A stretch of 64,000 nucleotides of DNA. Source: Amycolatopsis sp. NBC_01488 (GTDB lineage Bacteria; Actinomycetota; Actinomycetes; Mycobacteriales; Pseudonocardiaceae). Location: NCBI RefSeq assembly GCF_036227105.1, contig NZ_CP109434.1:3042001-3106000 (forward strand), written 5' to 3'. A program made the translations under genes and the position numbers. The notes beneath the pieces are model-generated. The model did not search any database and had not been told where the DNA came from. It saw only the letters and a program-made list of their open reading frames with translations. Positions 16,477-24,937 of this stretch are shown here, one piece after another. Positions within the stretch are counted from its first letter, which is position 1, and each line of letters begins with the position of its first letter.

Positions 16477-18666
16477 TCACTCGAGCCGCTGCCGGTGTTC
16501 GGCCTCGCCCAGCACCGCGGGCGCCAGCGTGACCCGGTACGCGTCCGCCTCCGCCCACCAGCGAACGGCCGTCCCGCGGTCGTCGCGGGCGGCTGCCGTG
16601 TTGCCGAGGCCCGTCAACGCGCGTGCGCGCTCGTACTCGCTGCCCGCGTCGTCCGCCAGCTCGGCCGCGCGGCGGTAGCAGCTCTCGGCGTCGGCCCACT
16701 GCCCGGCGCGGAACCGCACCCACGCCTCGCAGTTGGCCGACATCGCCCGGTCGACCGGTAGCTGAGCCAGCTCGGCGGCCTCACGTGCGCGCGACAGCGC
16801 TTCGGGAAACCGTTCCAGCGCCGTCGAAGCGAGCGCGATGCCGCGCAGCGCGATGACCACGTTGCGGGTCCGGCCGGTCCGGCGGTAGACGTCCAGCACC
16901 GTCGTCAAATCGGTCACCGCCGTTTCGGCCTCGCCGCGGTACAGGCGCGCCCACGCCAGGCTCGACAGCGCGTCGATCGCGCCGCGATCGTCGCGGGCCT
17001 GCGCGAAGCACTCCTGCGCCTCCTGGTGGAACCGGACGGCCTCGTCGACGCGACCCGACTCGACGTGCGCCATGCCCAGGTTGTTGAGGATCATCCCGGT
17101 CGCGCTCGGGTCGCCGGCCGCCCGGGCAGCCTCGAGCGCGCACTCGTGCGTCCGGATCCACGGCTCGAACAGCTTCTCCCGGAAGAAGTACGCGCGGAGC
17201 ACGAACGCGAGCTGCCAGCATCGCTCATTGAGGCCGTGCCGGAACGCGGCGTCGACGATCTCGGCCAGCATCGGCCACTGCGCGGCGAGCCAGGCGAGTG
17301 CGCCGTCCGCGTCGGCGAACGGCACCGCGGGCGCCGCCGCGATACCGGTGGCCGGGCGGAACCGGTAGGGCTCCGCGAGTTCGTCGGCCGCGAGCGTCGT
17401 CATGAGCGCGTGGTCGACCAGCCGGCTCATGGCGACTTCGCGATCGTCCGGCTCGACGTCGGGCAGCGCGTGCGTCGCGGCGAACATCCGCATCAGGTCG
17501 TGGAACTCGACGTACCCCCGCTCGTCGCGGACGACCAGGTGGGCGTCGTGCAGCCGGTCCACCAGCCGGTCGGCTTCGCCGGGTCCGAGGCCCGCGAGCG
17601 CTTCGACGGCGGCGATCTCCGCGGCCGTCGCGGGGTGGAGGGCGAGCAGGCCGAGCAGCCGCCGCTGGTCGCGGGGCAGGGATTCGTAGGAGACGGCGAA
17701 CGCCGTGGCGACGCTTCGCTCGCCGTCGTCGAGCATGCCGAGCCGGGTGGTTTCGTCGGCGAGCCGGTCGCGCAGCTTCGCCGCCGTCCAGCCGCCGGCG
17801 ACGAACCGGGCGGCCACGATGCGCACCGCGAGCGGAAGCCGTCCGCAGTGCCGGACGATCTCGGTCGTCACGTCTTCGTCGTCCGGTGCGTGCTCGCCCG
17901 CGACGGACCGCAGCAGCCGCACGGCTTCCGCGAGCGGCAGCACGTCGACCGGGAAGTGCCAGGCGTCGTCGAGCGCGGGGAGCCGGCCGCGGCTGGTCAC
18001 CAGGATCCGGGACGACGTCTCGCCCGGGACGATCGCCCGGATCTGCTCGGCGGAGCGCACGTTGTCCAGCACGAGGATCATCCGCCGGCCGCGCAGCTGG
18101 TCGCGGACCAGGTTGGCCAGACCGTCCTCGTCGGCGGGCAGCTGGTCGGCCGAGACGTCGAGCAGCCGCAGCAGCCGGCCCAGTGCCTCGGCGGGCGAAA
18201 GCTCCGTCGCGCCGGGCGTGTGGCCGCGCAGGTCGAAGAAGAGGCAGCCGTCCGGGAAGGCCCGCTCGACGCGGCGGGCCGCGGCGACGGCCAGCGCCGT
18301 CTTGCCCGCGCCCGCCATTCCGTGCACCACGCCGACCCGGGCGTCGTCCGGGTCCAGCAGCAGCGCGGAAAGCGCGGCCAGCTCGGTTTCCCGGCCGACG
18401 AAGTAGCGGCCGCCGTCCGGCAGTCCGACGATGCCGCCGGCGCTGCGGCGCGCGGGCAATCCCGCTTCCGCGACGAGCGCGAGCAGTTCTCCCTTGGCGT
18501 CGAGCACGCGGTCGCAGGCCTTGGCCAGGTCCCGGTTCACCCGGGCCTTGCCGTTCTCCACCTTGCTCAGATAGCCCTTGGTGAAATGGACGGCCGCCGC
18601 GAGTCCGGTCAGTGACATGCCGACCGACGTCCGCCGACGTTTCAATTCCGCTCCAAAGTCCTGCAT
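16477..18666 (-). CDS. XRE-NB-ARC-TPR regulator (STAND ATPase)
   Basis: 729 residues. An N-terminal helix-turn-helix (about 5-62, LTGLAAAVHFTKGYLSKVEN) precedes an NB-ARC switch ATPase with Walker A GMAGAGKT (116-123), Walker B ILVLDNV with Asp201, and the sensor-like ILVTSRGRLPAL. A winged-helix-like region follows, then TPR repeats from about 540 to the end (ILNNLGMAHVESGRVDEA is one clear unit). Such STAND proteins hold an inactive ADP form and assemble on signal; actinomycete examples regulate secondary metabolism and stress. It faces the Ter region and its divergent intergenic space contains the GTTTCC repeats, so it is the best candidate to control them; that is inference. Confidence 0.9.
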   Translation of the reverse strand: MQDFGAELKRRRTSVGMSLTGLAAAVHFTKGYLSKVENGKARVNRDLAKACDRVLDAKGELLALVAEAGLPARRSAGGIVGLPDGGRYFVGRETELAALSALLLDPDDARVGVVHGMAGAGKTALAVAAARRVERAFPDGCLFFDLRGHTPGATELSPAEALGRLLRLLDVSADQLPADEDGLANLVRDQLRGRRMILVLDNVRSAEQIRAIVPGETSSRILVTSRGRLPALDDAWHFPVDVLPLAEAVRLLRSVAGEHAPDDEDVTTEIVRHCGRLPLAVRIVAARFVAGGWTAAKLRDRLADETTRLGMLDDGERSVATAFAVSYESLPRDQRRLLGLLALHPATAAEIAAVEALAGLGPGEADRLVDRLHDAHLVVRDERGYVEFHDLMRMFAATHALPDVEPDDREVAMSRLVDHALMTTLAADELAEPYRFRPATGIAAAPAVPFADADGALAWLAAQWPMLAEIVDAAFRHGLNERCWQLAFVLRAYFFREKLFEPWIRTHECALEAARAAGDPSATGMILNNLGMAHVESGRVDEAVRFHQEAQECFAQARDDRGAIDALSSLAWARLYRGEAETAVTDLTTVLDVYRRTGRTRNVVIALRGIALASTALERFPEALSRAREAAELAQLPVDRAMSANCEAWVRFRAGQWADAESCYRRAAELADDAGSEYERARALTGLGNTAAARDDRGTAVRWWAEADAYRVTLAPAVLGEAEHRQRLE

Positions 18667-18739
18667 CGGTCAATCATCCTGTATTCGGCGATCGGGGGGA
18701 AGGACGGCCGGCGGCCCGGGCCCGCCGGCCTGCTCCTGG

Positions 18740-18802
18740 TCAGCCCAGCAGGGTGACCAGCTGGTCGAGCACGATGATGAGGTGCGTGTGCATCGCGTTC
18801 AC
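18740..18802 (-). CDS. Candidate micro-ORF, 17-20 residues, downstream of the STAND regulator's promoter side
   Basis: A minus-strand frame reads MHTHLIIVLDQLVTLLG from ATG 18793, or three residues longer from GTG 18802. GGAAAGG lies upstream. It is short but strikingly amphipathic, lies just before the start of the XRE-NB-ARC-TPR gene on the same strand (about 75 bases) and would be translated from the same message. TPR regulators can bind short peptides, so a leader or signalling peptide is possible. It may equally be chance. Confidence 0.35.
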   Translation of the reverse strand: MNAMHTHLIIVLDQLVTLLG

Positions 18803-18881
18803 CTTTCCGGATCGAATTGCTTCGGTTCGCCGAGGAATTTCGGCGATCCCAGCTTCACCCGGTGAATTCGGTGCTAAAAGA

Positions 18882-18910
18882 CGTTTCCCGTTGCCACTCG
18901 AGAGGAAACG
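18882..18910. promoter_or_regulatory. Inverted repeat CGTTTCC-N15-GGAAACG
   Basis: Arms 18882-18888 and 18904-18910 are perfect 7-base complements. First of two such elements within 90 bases upstream of the 340-residue gene and upstream of the divergent micro-ORF/regulator transcript. Confidence 0.4.
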
Positions 18911-18931
18911 GTGCTGACCAGTTGGACCTGC

Positions 18932-18967
18932 GCGGTTTCCCGCTTCCGGAAACCGCCGGGAAACGGG
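18932..18967. promoter_or_regulatory. Inverted repeat GCGGTTTCC-N7-GGAAACCGC plus a third half-site
   Basis: The 9-base arms at 18932-18940 and 18948-18956 are perfect. CGGGAAACGGG at 18957-18967 adds another half-site in the same orientation as the right arm. It ends about 27 bases before the ATG at 18994, so a bound protein would block or recruit polymerase for that gene. Confidence 0.45.
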
Positions 18968-18993
18968 TGAGGGCTTCGGGCGGGAGGCGCACC

Positions 18994-20016
18994 ATGAGTA
19001 CACTTCCCCGCAGGCGACAAGACGGAGGTGGCGGCTTGGCTCAGGAGGCAGCCGAGGCGAAGATCAACGCGCTGTCAGCGGAGCTGAAAATGCTTCGCAA
19101 AGGCCTGGGCGTCCAAGCGAAGAACCTGCCTGGTCTCGTCGGCGAAGAACTGCGCGAGGTGTGCGGGGTCCACGAGGACGACGGGCCGGGGACGGTCCGC
19201 GCGAAAGTGGTCGCCACGCTGCTGGCCTTGATCGAAAAATTGCCCGAACCGCAGCGGAGAACGGCGCGGATCGTGCTGGGCTTCGGCGCCGGCGCGAACG
19301 AGCGCTACACCGCGCGCCTCGAACTGCTGGGCACCGGCGCCGACCGCAACATCCGCACGATGCAACGCCGTGCCGACGACGTCGTCTACCTCATCGCCGA
19401 GGCCGCGTACGGGACGCCGGCGGCGTTCGGGAGCCCGGCGGCGATCAGCCAGGGCCCGTGGCACACGTCGGCGCTGGCGGTCCGGCTGACGCTCACCGGC
19501 GGCGCCGCCGAGGTCTTCGAAACGCGGCGGATCGTCAGCCACGTCGCCGGGCTCGCGGAAATCGAGCACAGCGTCTCCCTCGCGCGGCCCGCCAGCACCA
19601 CCGGCCGACCGGACCTTTCCGGGCTCGGCATCGACGTCGTCGCGGGCGGCGAGGTGCATTCCGTGCGGCTGGTTTCGTCGACCCGGGTGGCGTTCCGCCT
19701 GCGGCCACCGCAGGCACTCGACGCCGGTGACCAGCACGAATTCTTCTTCCGCATCCGGCTGGAGGAAATGCCGGCGCCGTACTACTGCTGCACGCCGGAA
19801 TTCCCGTGCGAGACTTTCGACCTCAATGTCCGCTTCGATCGAGCGGACCCGCCGCAGCGGATCTGGCGCATCGACGGCGACCTCTCCAAGGACGCGGGCG
19901 ATCCGCTGCCCGCGCGCAAGCCGCTCTTCCTCGACAACGCGGGCGAGGTGCACACCGGTTTCCGCGACCTCCAGCCCGCGCGGTCCTACGGCGTGGGCTG
20001 GCAGCCGGCCCCCTGA
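18994..20016 (+). CDS. Hypothetical protein leading into the Ter region
   Basis: 340 residues from ATG 18994 (GGGAGG upstream); the frame is open further 5' but runs through the operator repeats. An N-terminal helical segment (about 20-75) has LSAELKMLRKGLGVQAKNLP and GEELREVCGV. This 'LRKGRG ... LRELC' pattern recurs in otherwise unrelated actinobacterial regulators. The C-terminal two thirds is beta-rich, with a Cys pair in YYCCTPEFPC near 265-274. No catalytic motif or signal peptide. Neighbours suggest a cytoplasmic component of the STAND/Ter stress system. Function unknown. Confidence 0.6.
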   Translation: MSTLPRRRQDGGGGLAQEAAEAKINALSAELKMLRKGLGVQAKNLPGLVGEELREVCGVHEDDGPGTVRAKVVATLLALIEKLPEPQRRTARIVLGFGAGANERYTARLELLGTGADRNIRTMQRRADDVVYLIAEAAYGTPAAFGSPAAISQGPWHTSALAVRLTLTGGAAEVFETRRIVSHVAGLAEIEHSVSLARPASTTGRPDLSGLGIDVVAGGEVHSVRLVSSTRVAFRLRPPQALDAGDQHEFFFRIRLEEMPAPYYCCTPEFPCETFDLNVRFDRADPPQRIWRIDGDLSKDAGDPLPARKPLFLDNAGEVHTGFRDLQPARSYGVGWQPAP

Positions 20017-20396
20017 CCGGCCGTGCGGGGTGCGCGCCATCCTTCTCCTCGCGTGAGCGGCTTCTTCCAGCGTGCCCTATCCGGGCACGGAAAGCCGCGT
20101 CGAATCCGCGACAAAAACGCGACACTCCCGCCCGGCCGTCCGGCGATGACCGGATGACGCCGTTTCCCGGTCTCCTCTCACACATTCGGAATTGGTGACG
20201 ATCCGGTCAAGCGCCGGACCGCCGGTAACGGGCCGGGCGGATCCGCCGACTGGGGGTGGTGTCCACCGTCGATCGGTGGCACCCGGAAAGTGAAAGCACC
20301 TTCGGGGTGTAACGGGAACCATTCTTCTGCCGACCTCGGCGGGCGCCGCGAATTCCCGCGGAGCCGCGCCGAATTCTCGGCGACCGAGGAGGAAAA
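20017..20396. other. 380-base region upstream of the first terD
   Basis: Contains the two-tier hairpin at 20057-20098, a further GTTTCCCGG copy near 20163, and GAGGAGGAAAA directly before the terD ATG. This must hold the promoter of the long Ter operon, but no sigma consensus stands out to me. Confidence 0.45.
20057..20098. terminator. Two-tier hairpin after the 340-residue gene
   Basis: The inner stem CGTGCCC/GGGCACG (20071-20077, 20083-20089, loop TATCC) and the outer stem GCGGCTT/AAGCCGC (20057-20063, 20092-20098) are both perfect. It lies 40 bases after the upstream stop and 300 before terD, so it probably insulates the Ter operon. No T-run. Confidence 0.45.
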
Positions 20397-20975
20397 ATGG
20401 GCGTCAGCCTGAGCAAGGGTGGCAACGTTTCGCTGACCAAGGAGGCGCCGGGGCTGAGCGCGGTCACCGTCGGCCTCGGCTGGGACGAGCGGACCACGAG
20501 CGGCGAGGAGTTCGACCTCGACGCGAGCGCGATCGCGCTGGGCGCGGACGGCAACGCCCTGTCCGACAAGCACTTCGTCTTCTTCAACAACCTGGCCACG
20601 CCGGACGGCGCGGTGCGGCACACCGGCGACAACCTCACCGGCGGCGGCGACGGCGACGACGAGCAGATCACCGTCGACCTCGCGAACCTGCCGGCCGAGA
20701 TCGAGAAGATCGTGTTCCCGGTCTCCATCTACGAGGCCGAATCCCGCGGCCAGGCCTTCGGGCAGGTGCGCAACGCCTTCATCCGCGTCGTGAACCAGGC
20801 GGACAGCGCCGAACTGGCCCGGTACGACCTCTCCGAAGACGCGTCCACCGAGACCGCGATGGTCTTCGGCGAGCTCTACCGCAACGGCGGCGACTGGAAG
20901 TTCCGGGCCGTCGGCCAGGGCTACACCTCGGGCCTGGCCGGAATCGCCAAGGACTACGGGATCAACGCCGCCTGA
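20397..20975 (+). CDS. terD: TerD-family calcium-binding stress protein
   Basis: 192 residues, the usual TerD length, from ATG 20397 with a strong GAGGAGG site. The start reads [20 protein letters not shown]. The calcium-site motifs are intact: FDLDAS (39-44) and [13 protein letters not shown] (77-89), then VFPVSIYEA and AFIRVVN. TerD proteins bind calcium, occur in tellurite and oxidative-stress operons, and affect differentiation in Streptomyces. It is the first gene of the operon; the next starts 46 bases on. Confidence 0.95.
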   Translation: MGVSLSKGGNVSLTKEAPGLSAVTVGLGWDERTTSGEEFDLDASAIALGADGNALSDKHFVFFNNLATPDGAVRHTGDNLTGGGDGDDEQITVDLANLPAEIEKIVFPVSIYEAESRGQAFGQVRNAFIRVVNQADSAELARYDLSEDASTETAMVFGELYRNGGDWKFRAVGQGYTSGLAGIAKDYGINAA

Positions 20976-21021
20976 CCGGACGGCGGCCGCCGAACGGGAT
21001 TCACACGGAAACGGGAGTGGA

Positions 21022-22101
21022 ATGGTGCTGAAGACCTTCGGCGGCGCGTTCGCGATCACGGCGGCCGGCCTCCTGCTGGCGTTCTGGTACGGCGGGACGC
21101 TCGGCCTGGCCGTCGTCGCCGTGCTCGCCGTGCTCGAGATCTCCCTTTCCTTCGACAACGCGGTCGTGAACGCCGGCGTGCTCGGGCGGATGAACCGGAA
21201 GTGGCAGCGGCTGTTCCTGACCGCCGGCATCCTGGTCGCGGTCGTCGGGATGCGGCTGCTGTTCCCGGTCGTGGTGGTCTGCCTGACCGCGAAGCTGTCG
21301 CCGGCCGAGGCCTACCACCTCGCCATGGCCGGCGGCGGCGTCCACAGCCCCGGCACGTACGCCTTCGTCCTGCACGAGGCGCACCCGGCCATCGCGGCCT
21401 TCGGCGGTGTCTTCCTCCTGATGCTCTTCCTGAACTACATCTTCGAAGAGCGTGAGCTCACCTGGCTGTCGTGGCTGGAGCGCCCGCTCGCACGGATCGG
21501 CCGCCTCAAGCAGATTTCGGTGGTCGTGGCGGCCGGCGCGCTCCTGTTGGCTGCGGATTTCCTGGCCCCGGCCGGAAAACCGGCCAGCGTCCTCGTTTCC
21601 GGCGCGCTCGGCCTCATCGCGTACCTGCTCGTGAGCGGGCTGAGCGAGCTGTTCGAACCGGACGGCGAACGCGGAGCGCGGCCGGTGGCCGTCGCCGGCA
21701 AGGCGGCCTTCATGGTGTTCCTCTACCTCGAGGTGATGGACGCGAGCTTCAGCTTCGACGGCGTCATCGGGGCGTTCGCCATCACGTCCGACCCGGTCGT
21801 CATCGCGCTGGGCCTGGGCGTCGGCGCCGCTTACATCCGCGCCCTGACGGTGTTCCTCGTCCGCAACGGCACGCTCAACGAATACGCCTACCTCGAACAC
21901 GGCGCGCAGTGGGCGATCGGGGCGCTCGCCGTGCTCCTGCTCTGCACCATCCGCTACGAGGTGCCGGAGATCGTCACGGGCCTGGTCGGCGTCGGGTTCA
22001 TCGGCACCGCGCTGCTGTCGTCGGTGGTCCGCAACCGCCGGCTGTCGCGGGCCCGCCCGGCCGCCGACCTCGGCACGTCCCGGCTCACCTCGGCCCACTG
22101 A
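21022..22101 (+). CDS. DUF475 / TerC-like integral membrane protein
   Basis: 359 residues with about nine membrane helices. Two internal TerC-like motifs carry membrane-embedded acids: SLSFDNAVVNAG (Asp45, Asn46) and SFSFDGVIGAF (244-252). This doubled arrangement is typical of DUF475 proteins, membrane partners of TerD in Ter gene neighbourhoods. TerC relatives are implicated in metal (manganese) efflux that metallates exported enzymes. Transport of a metal ion is therefore a reasonable guess, not shown here. Located between two terD genes, so likely the membrane anchor of the assembly. Confidence 0.9.
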   Translation: MVLKTFGGAFAITAAGLLLAFWYGGTLGLAVVAVLAVLEISLSFDNAVVNAGVLGRMNRKWQRLFLTAGILVAVVGMRLLFPVVVVCLTAKLSPAEAYHLAMAGGGVHSPGTYAFVLHEAHPAIAAFGGVFLLMLFLNYIFEERELTWLSWLERPLARIGRLKQISVVVAAGALLLAADFLAPAGKPASVLVSGALGLIAYLLVSGLSELFEPDGERGARPVAVAGKAAFMVFLYLEVMDASFSFDGVIGAFAITSDPVVIALGLGVGAAYIRALTVFLVRNGTLNEYAYLEHGAQWAIGALAVLLLCTIRYEVPEIVTGLVGVGFIGTALLSSVVRNRRLSRARPAADLGTSRLTSAH

Positions 22102-22124
22102 CCCACCGAAGAAAGGACACGAAG

Positions 22125-22700
22125 ATGACTGTGACACTGAGCAAGGGCGAGCGCGTCTCGCTGACCAAGGCGGACGGCCACACGCTCACGCGGGTCCGGA
22201 TGGGCCTCGGCTGGGACGCGATGCGCAAGCGCGGCCTGTTCGGCAGCCGGGCGCAGACCATCGACCTCGACGCGTCCGCGCTGCTGTTCGACGCCGGCGA
22301 CCGGCTCGTCGACCAGGTCTGGTTCAAGCAGCTGAACAGCACCGACGGCTCGGTCCGCCACACCGGCGACAACCTCACCGGCGAAGGCGAGGGCGACGAC
22401 GAGTCGATCCGCGTCGACCTCGGCCGGGTCCCCGCCAAGGTCACCACGATCGTCTTCACCGTCAACTCCTTCACCGGCCAGGACTTCTCCCAGATCGAGA
22501 ACGCGTACTGCCGGCTCGTCGACGAGACGAACGAGGGCGAGATCGCCCGCTACGACCTCTCGGGGTCCGGCCGCCACACCGCCCAGATCATGGCGAAGCT
22601 GACCCGCGAACCCGGCGGCTGGGCGATGACCGCGATCGGCGCGGCGGCCACCGGCCGGACGTTCCGCGACCTGCTGCCCGCCGTGTCCCGGCACCTCTGA
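22125..22700 (+). CDS. terD: TerD-family calcium-binding stress protein (second copy)
   Basis: 191 residues from ATG 22125 (GAAAGGA upstream). It starts MTVTLSKGERVSLTKADG. The calcium-binding motifs IDLDAS (46-51) and GDNLTGEGEGDDE (81-93) are intact. A short Lys/Arg insertion (MRKRGLFGSRAQ, about 33-44) separates it from the first copy. The paralogue pair flanks the DUF475 gene, suggesting a hetero-assembly beneath the membrane. Confidence 0.95.
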   Translation: MTVTLSKGERVSLTKADGHTLTRVRMGLGWDAMRKRGLFGSRAQTIDLDASALLFDAGDRLVDQVWFKQLNSTDGSVRHTGDNLTGEGEGDDESIRVDLGRVPAKVTTIVFTVNSFTGQDFSQIENAYCRLVDETNEGEIARYDLSGSGRHTAQIMAKLTREPGGWAMTAIGAAATGRTFRDLLPAVSRHL

Positions 22701-22723
22701 CCCCGGACCCAGGAGGCGTTCCG

Positions 22724-23938
22724 ATGTCGGATCTCGAGCTCGGCGGGCCACCGCCGGCCGCGGCGCAGGCGGCCGGGAGCGGGCTGTACCTCGCGCCGCC
22801 GGCCCCGGTCCGCCTCGTCGAGCAGCAGGAGGCGGCCGGCGCGGTGCCGATGGATCCCGCGAAACGCGCGGAGCTGCGGCAGAAGGCCCGCGCGTTCGTC
22901 GCCGAGCTGGCCGAACTGGACTTCCACTCGCCGGTCTACGCCCAGAAGATCCAGGGCATCACGTCGATGGGCGACCGGGACATGCGGGCGGCGGCGGGGA
23001 TGTCGAACCGGATGCTCGACCGGCCCGCCGCCAAGCTGCCCGGCAAGGGCGGGCACCGCGACGACGCGCAGACCCGCGTGTCCGCAACGCTCATCGATCT
23101 GCGTTCGACGATCACCGAGCTCGACCCGAACCGGGCCGACCTCAAGGGCGTGCGCAGGCTGCTGAAGTTCCTGCCCGGCGGCGACCGCGTCGACCGGTAC
23201 TTCGCCAAGTACCGGACCGCGCAGTCGCACATCGACGCCATCATCCGGTCGCTCGACTCCGGCCAGGACGAGCTCCGCAAGGACAACGCGAGCATCGACA
23301 CGGAGAAGGCCAACCTCTGGGCCACGATGGGCAAGCTCACCGAGTACAACGAGCTCGCCGGTGCGCTCGACGCCGAGATCGAGCGGAAGGTCTCGGACCT
23401 CCAGGCGCTCGGCCGCACCGAGGAAGCCGACACGCTCAAGTCGGACGCGCTGTTCGGCGTCCGGCAGCGGCGGCAGGACATCCTGACCCAGATGGCGGTC
23501 GCCGTGCAGGGGTACCTGGCGCTCGACCTGGTGCGCCGCAACAACATCGAGCTCATCAAGGGTGTCGACCGGGCGCAGACGACCACCATTTCGGCGTTGC
23601 GCACCGCGGTCATCGTCTCGCAGGCGCTGGCCCGGCAGAAGCTCGTCCTGCAGCAGGTCACCGCCCTCAACGCGACGACGTCGGACCTGATCGAGGCGAC
23701 CTCCCGGCAGCTCCAGCAGCAGGGCGCCGAGATCAACCGACAGGCGGCGTCGTCGACGATCGAGATCGGCAAGCTGCAGGCGGCGTTCGACAACGTCTTC
23801 GCGACCATGGACGCGCTCGACACGTTCCGGGCCCAGGCGACGGACTCGATGGCGGACACCGTGGCCGCGCTGCAGGGCCAGCTCGACCGCGCCAAGCCGT
23901 ACCTCGAGCGCAGCCGTCGGCACGAGGGCGCGGGGTGA
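22724..23938 (+). CDS. TelA-family toxic-anion resistance protein
   Basis: 404 residues, ATG 22724 with AGGAGG upstream. Almost wholly alpha-helical after residue 45, with the TelA features: LLKFLPGGDRVDRYFAKYR near 145-162, long coiled-coil helices, and the late QALARQKLVLQQVTALNATT stretch. TelA proteins are linked to tellurite, phage and bacteriocin resistance and co-occur with TerD. The N-terminal 45 residues are Pro/Ala-rich and low in order. It stops four bases before the next gene. Confidence 0.92.
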   Translation: MSDLELGGPPPAAAQAAGSGLYLAPPAPVRLVEQQEAAGAVPMDPAKRAELRQKARAFVAELAELDFHSPVYAQKIQGITSMGDRDMRAAAGMSNRMLDRPAAKLPGKGGHRDDAQTRVSATLIDLRSTITELDPNRADLKGVRRLLKFLPGGDRVDRYFAKYRTAQSHIDAIIRSLDSGQDELRKDNASIDTEKANLWATMGKLTEYNELAGALDAEIERKVSDLQALGRTEEADTLKSDALFGVRQRRQDILTQMAVAVQGYLALDLVRRNNIELIKGVDRAQTTTISALRTAVIVSQALARQKLVLQQVTALNATTSDLIEATSRQLQQQGAEINRQAASSTIEIGKLQAAFDNVFATMDALDTFRAQATDSMADTVAALQGQLDRAKPYLERSRRHEGAG

Positions 23939-23942
23939 GCCG

Positions 23943-24386
23943 ATGGCCTGGCTGCGCAGGGAAACCGCGCTTTTCCCGCTGTCCGCCGAGGCGCCTCCGG
24001 ACGACACTCCGGAGGCGCTGCGGGACGGGCTCGCGGCGCTGATCCGGTCCGTCAACGCGCGGTCGGGCCGGCTGCCGCCGTCCGCCGTGGTGACCGCGCG
24101 GGAGATCACCGACGTGCTGGCCGAGCTCCTCGACGTCGGGCGGACGCCGGACATCCACACGCGCGTGGCGGTCGCCGGGATCGTCACCGACCACCTGCCG
24201 ACGACCCTGGACGCGTTCCTCCGCGTGGGCGACAGCGCGAGCGGATCCTTGCTCGGCCAGCTCGAGTCCCTGCTCGACGAGGTGATCTCGCTGCACGAAG
24301 CCGAACACGGCCGGGCCGCGGACGCCCTGCGCACGCAGGAGTCGTTCCTCCGCGCCAAGTTCTCGAACTCCGACCTGGACCTGTGA
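23943..24386 (+). CDS. Small helical protein of the Ter operon
   Basis: 147 residues, no signal peptide or membrane helix. Three or four helices are predicted, including LLGQLESLLDEVISLHEAEHG near the C-terminus. The position immediately after telA recalls XpaC-like partners that accompany TelA in other bacteria, and the length and helicity fit, but I cannot confirm a family. The stop overlaps the next start (TGATG). Probable role: TelA-associated scaffold. Confidence 0.6.
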   Translation: MAWLRRETALFPLSAEAPPDDTPEALRDGLAALIRSVNARSGRLPPSAVVTAREITDVLAELLDVGRTPDIHTRVAVAGIVTDHLPTTLDAFLRVGDSASGSLLGQLESLLDEVISLHEAEHGRAADALRTQESFLRAKFSNSDLDL

Positions 24387-24937
24387 TGGCTGATCTCAGA
24401 CGCGGCTCGAACGTCGAGCTGACCCGCGAAATCCCGGACCTGCCCGGCATCGTCCTCGGCGTCCGGTGGGAAGCGGGCCCGGAACCGGCCCTGGCCGACA
24501 GCCTGGTGCTGGCCGCGATCCTCTGCGACTCCGCGCGCCGGGCACTTTCGGCCGGGCACTTCGTGTTCTTCAACCAGCTGACCGAGCCGAGCCGGTCGGT
24601 GGCCGTGACCGGAGACGACGTCGAGCAGGTCGAGGTCGTGTTCGGCGCGGTGCCGGACGAAGTTTCGCGGATCATCGCGGTGCTGTACGTCAACGAAGGC
24701 AACGGCCTGCGCCGCGGCCTCGGCCGGCTCCGGACGCTGACCGTGCGCGGGCTCGACCCGCGGGACGACCGGGAGCTGGTCCGCTCGGAGAACCTCGCGC
24801 CCGCGCTCGACGGCGAGACCGCGCTGGCGCTGGGCGAGGTCTACCGGCACCACGGGGGCTGGAAGTTCAAGGTGCTCGGCGACGGCTACCGGGCGGGGAT
24901 CGCGGCGCTCGCCGAGGACTACGGGGTCCTGCGATGA
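24386..24937 (+). CDS. TerD-like protein with degenerate calcium sites
   Basis: 183 residues from ATG 24386, overlapping the previous stop. The fold pattern of TerD is clear (MADLRRGSNVELTREIPDLP; HFVFFNQL; GWKFKVLGDGYRAGIAAL at the end), but both acidic calcium motifs are changed: the FDLDAS position reads ALADSLVLAA and the [13 protein letters not shown] position reads only TGDDVEQ. It is probably a structural, non-calcium-binding member of the TerD assembly. Its stop overlaps the next ATG by four bases. Confidence 0.85.
   Translation: MADLRRGSNVELTREIPDLPGIVLGVRWEAGPEPALADSLVLAAILCDSARRALSAGHFVFFNQLTEPSRSVAVTGDDVEQVEVVFGAVPDEVSRIIAVLYVNEGNGLRRGLGRLRTLTVRGLDPRDDRELVRSENLAPALDGETALALGEVYRHHGGWKFKVLGDGYRAGIAALAEDYGVLR

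Larger units (their letters stand above)
18667..18993. other. 327-base divergent intergenic region
   Basis: Lies between the STAND regulator (minus) and the 340-residue gene (plus). It holds the candidate micro-ORF and the GTTTCC/GGAAAC inverted repeats listed separately. Nothing else recognised. Confidence 0.5.

Noticed and set aside
16477..18666. SARP (AfsR-type) antibiotic regulator
   Set aside because: The N-terminus is an XRE helix-turn-helix, not an OmpR-like winged helix with a BTAD domain.
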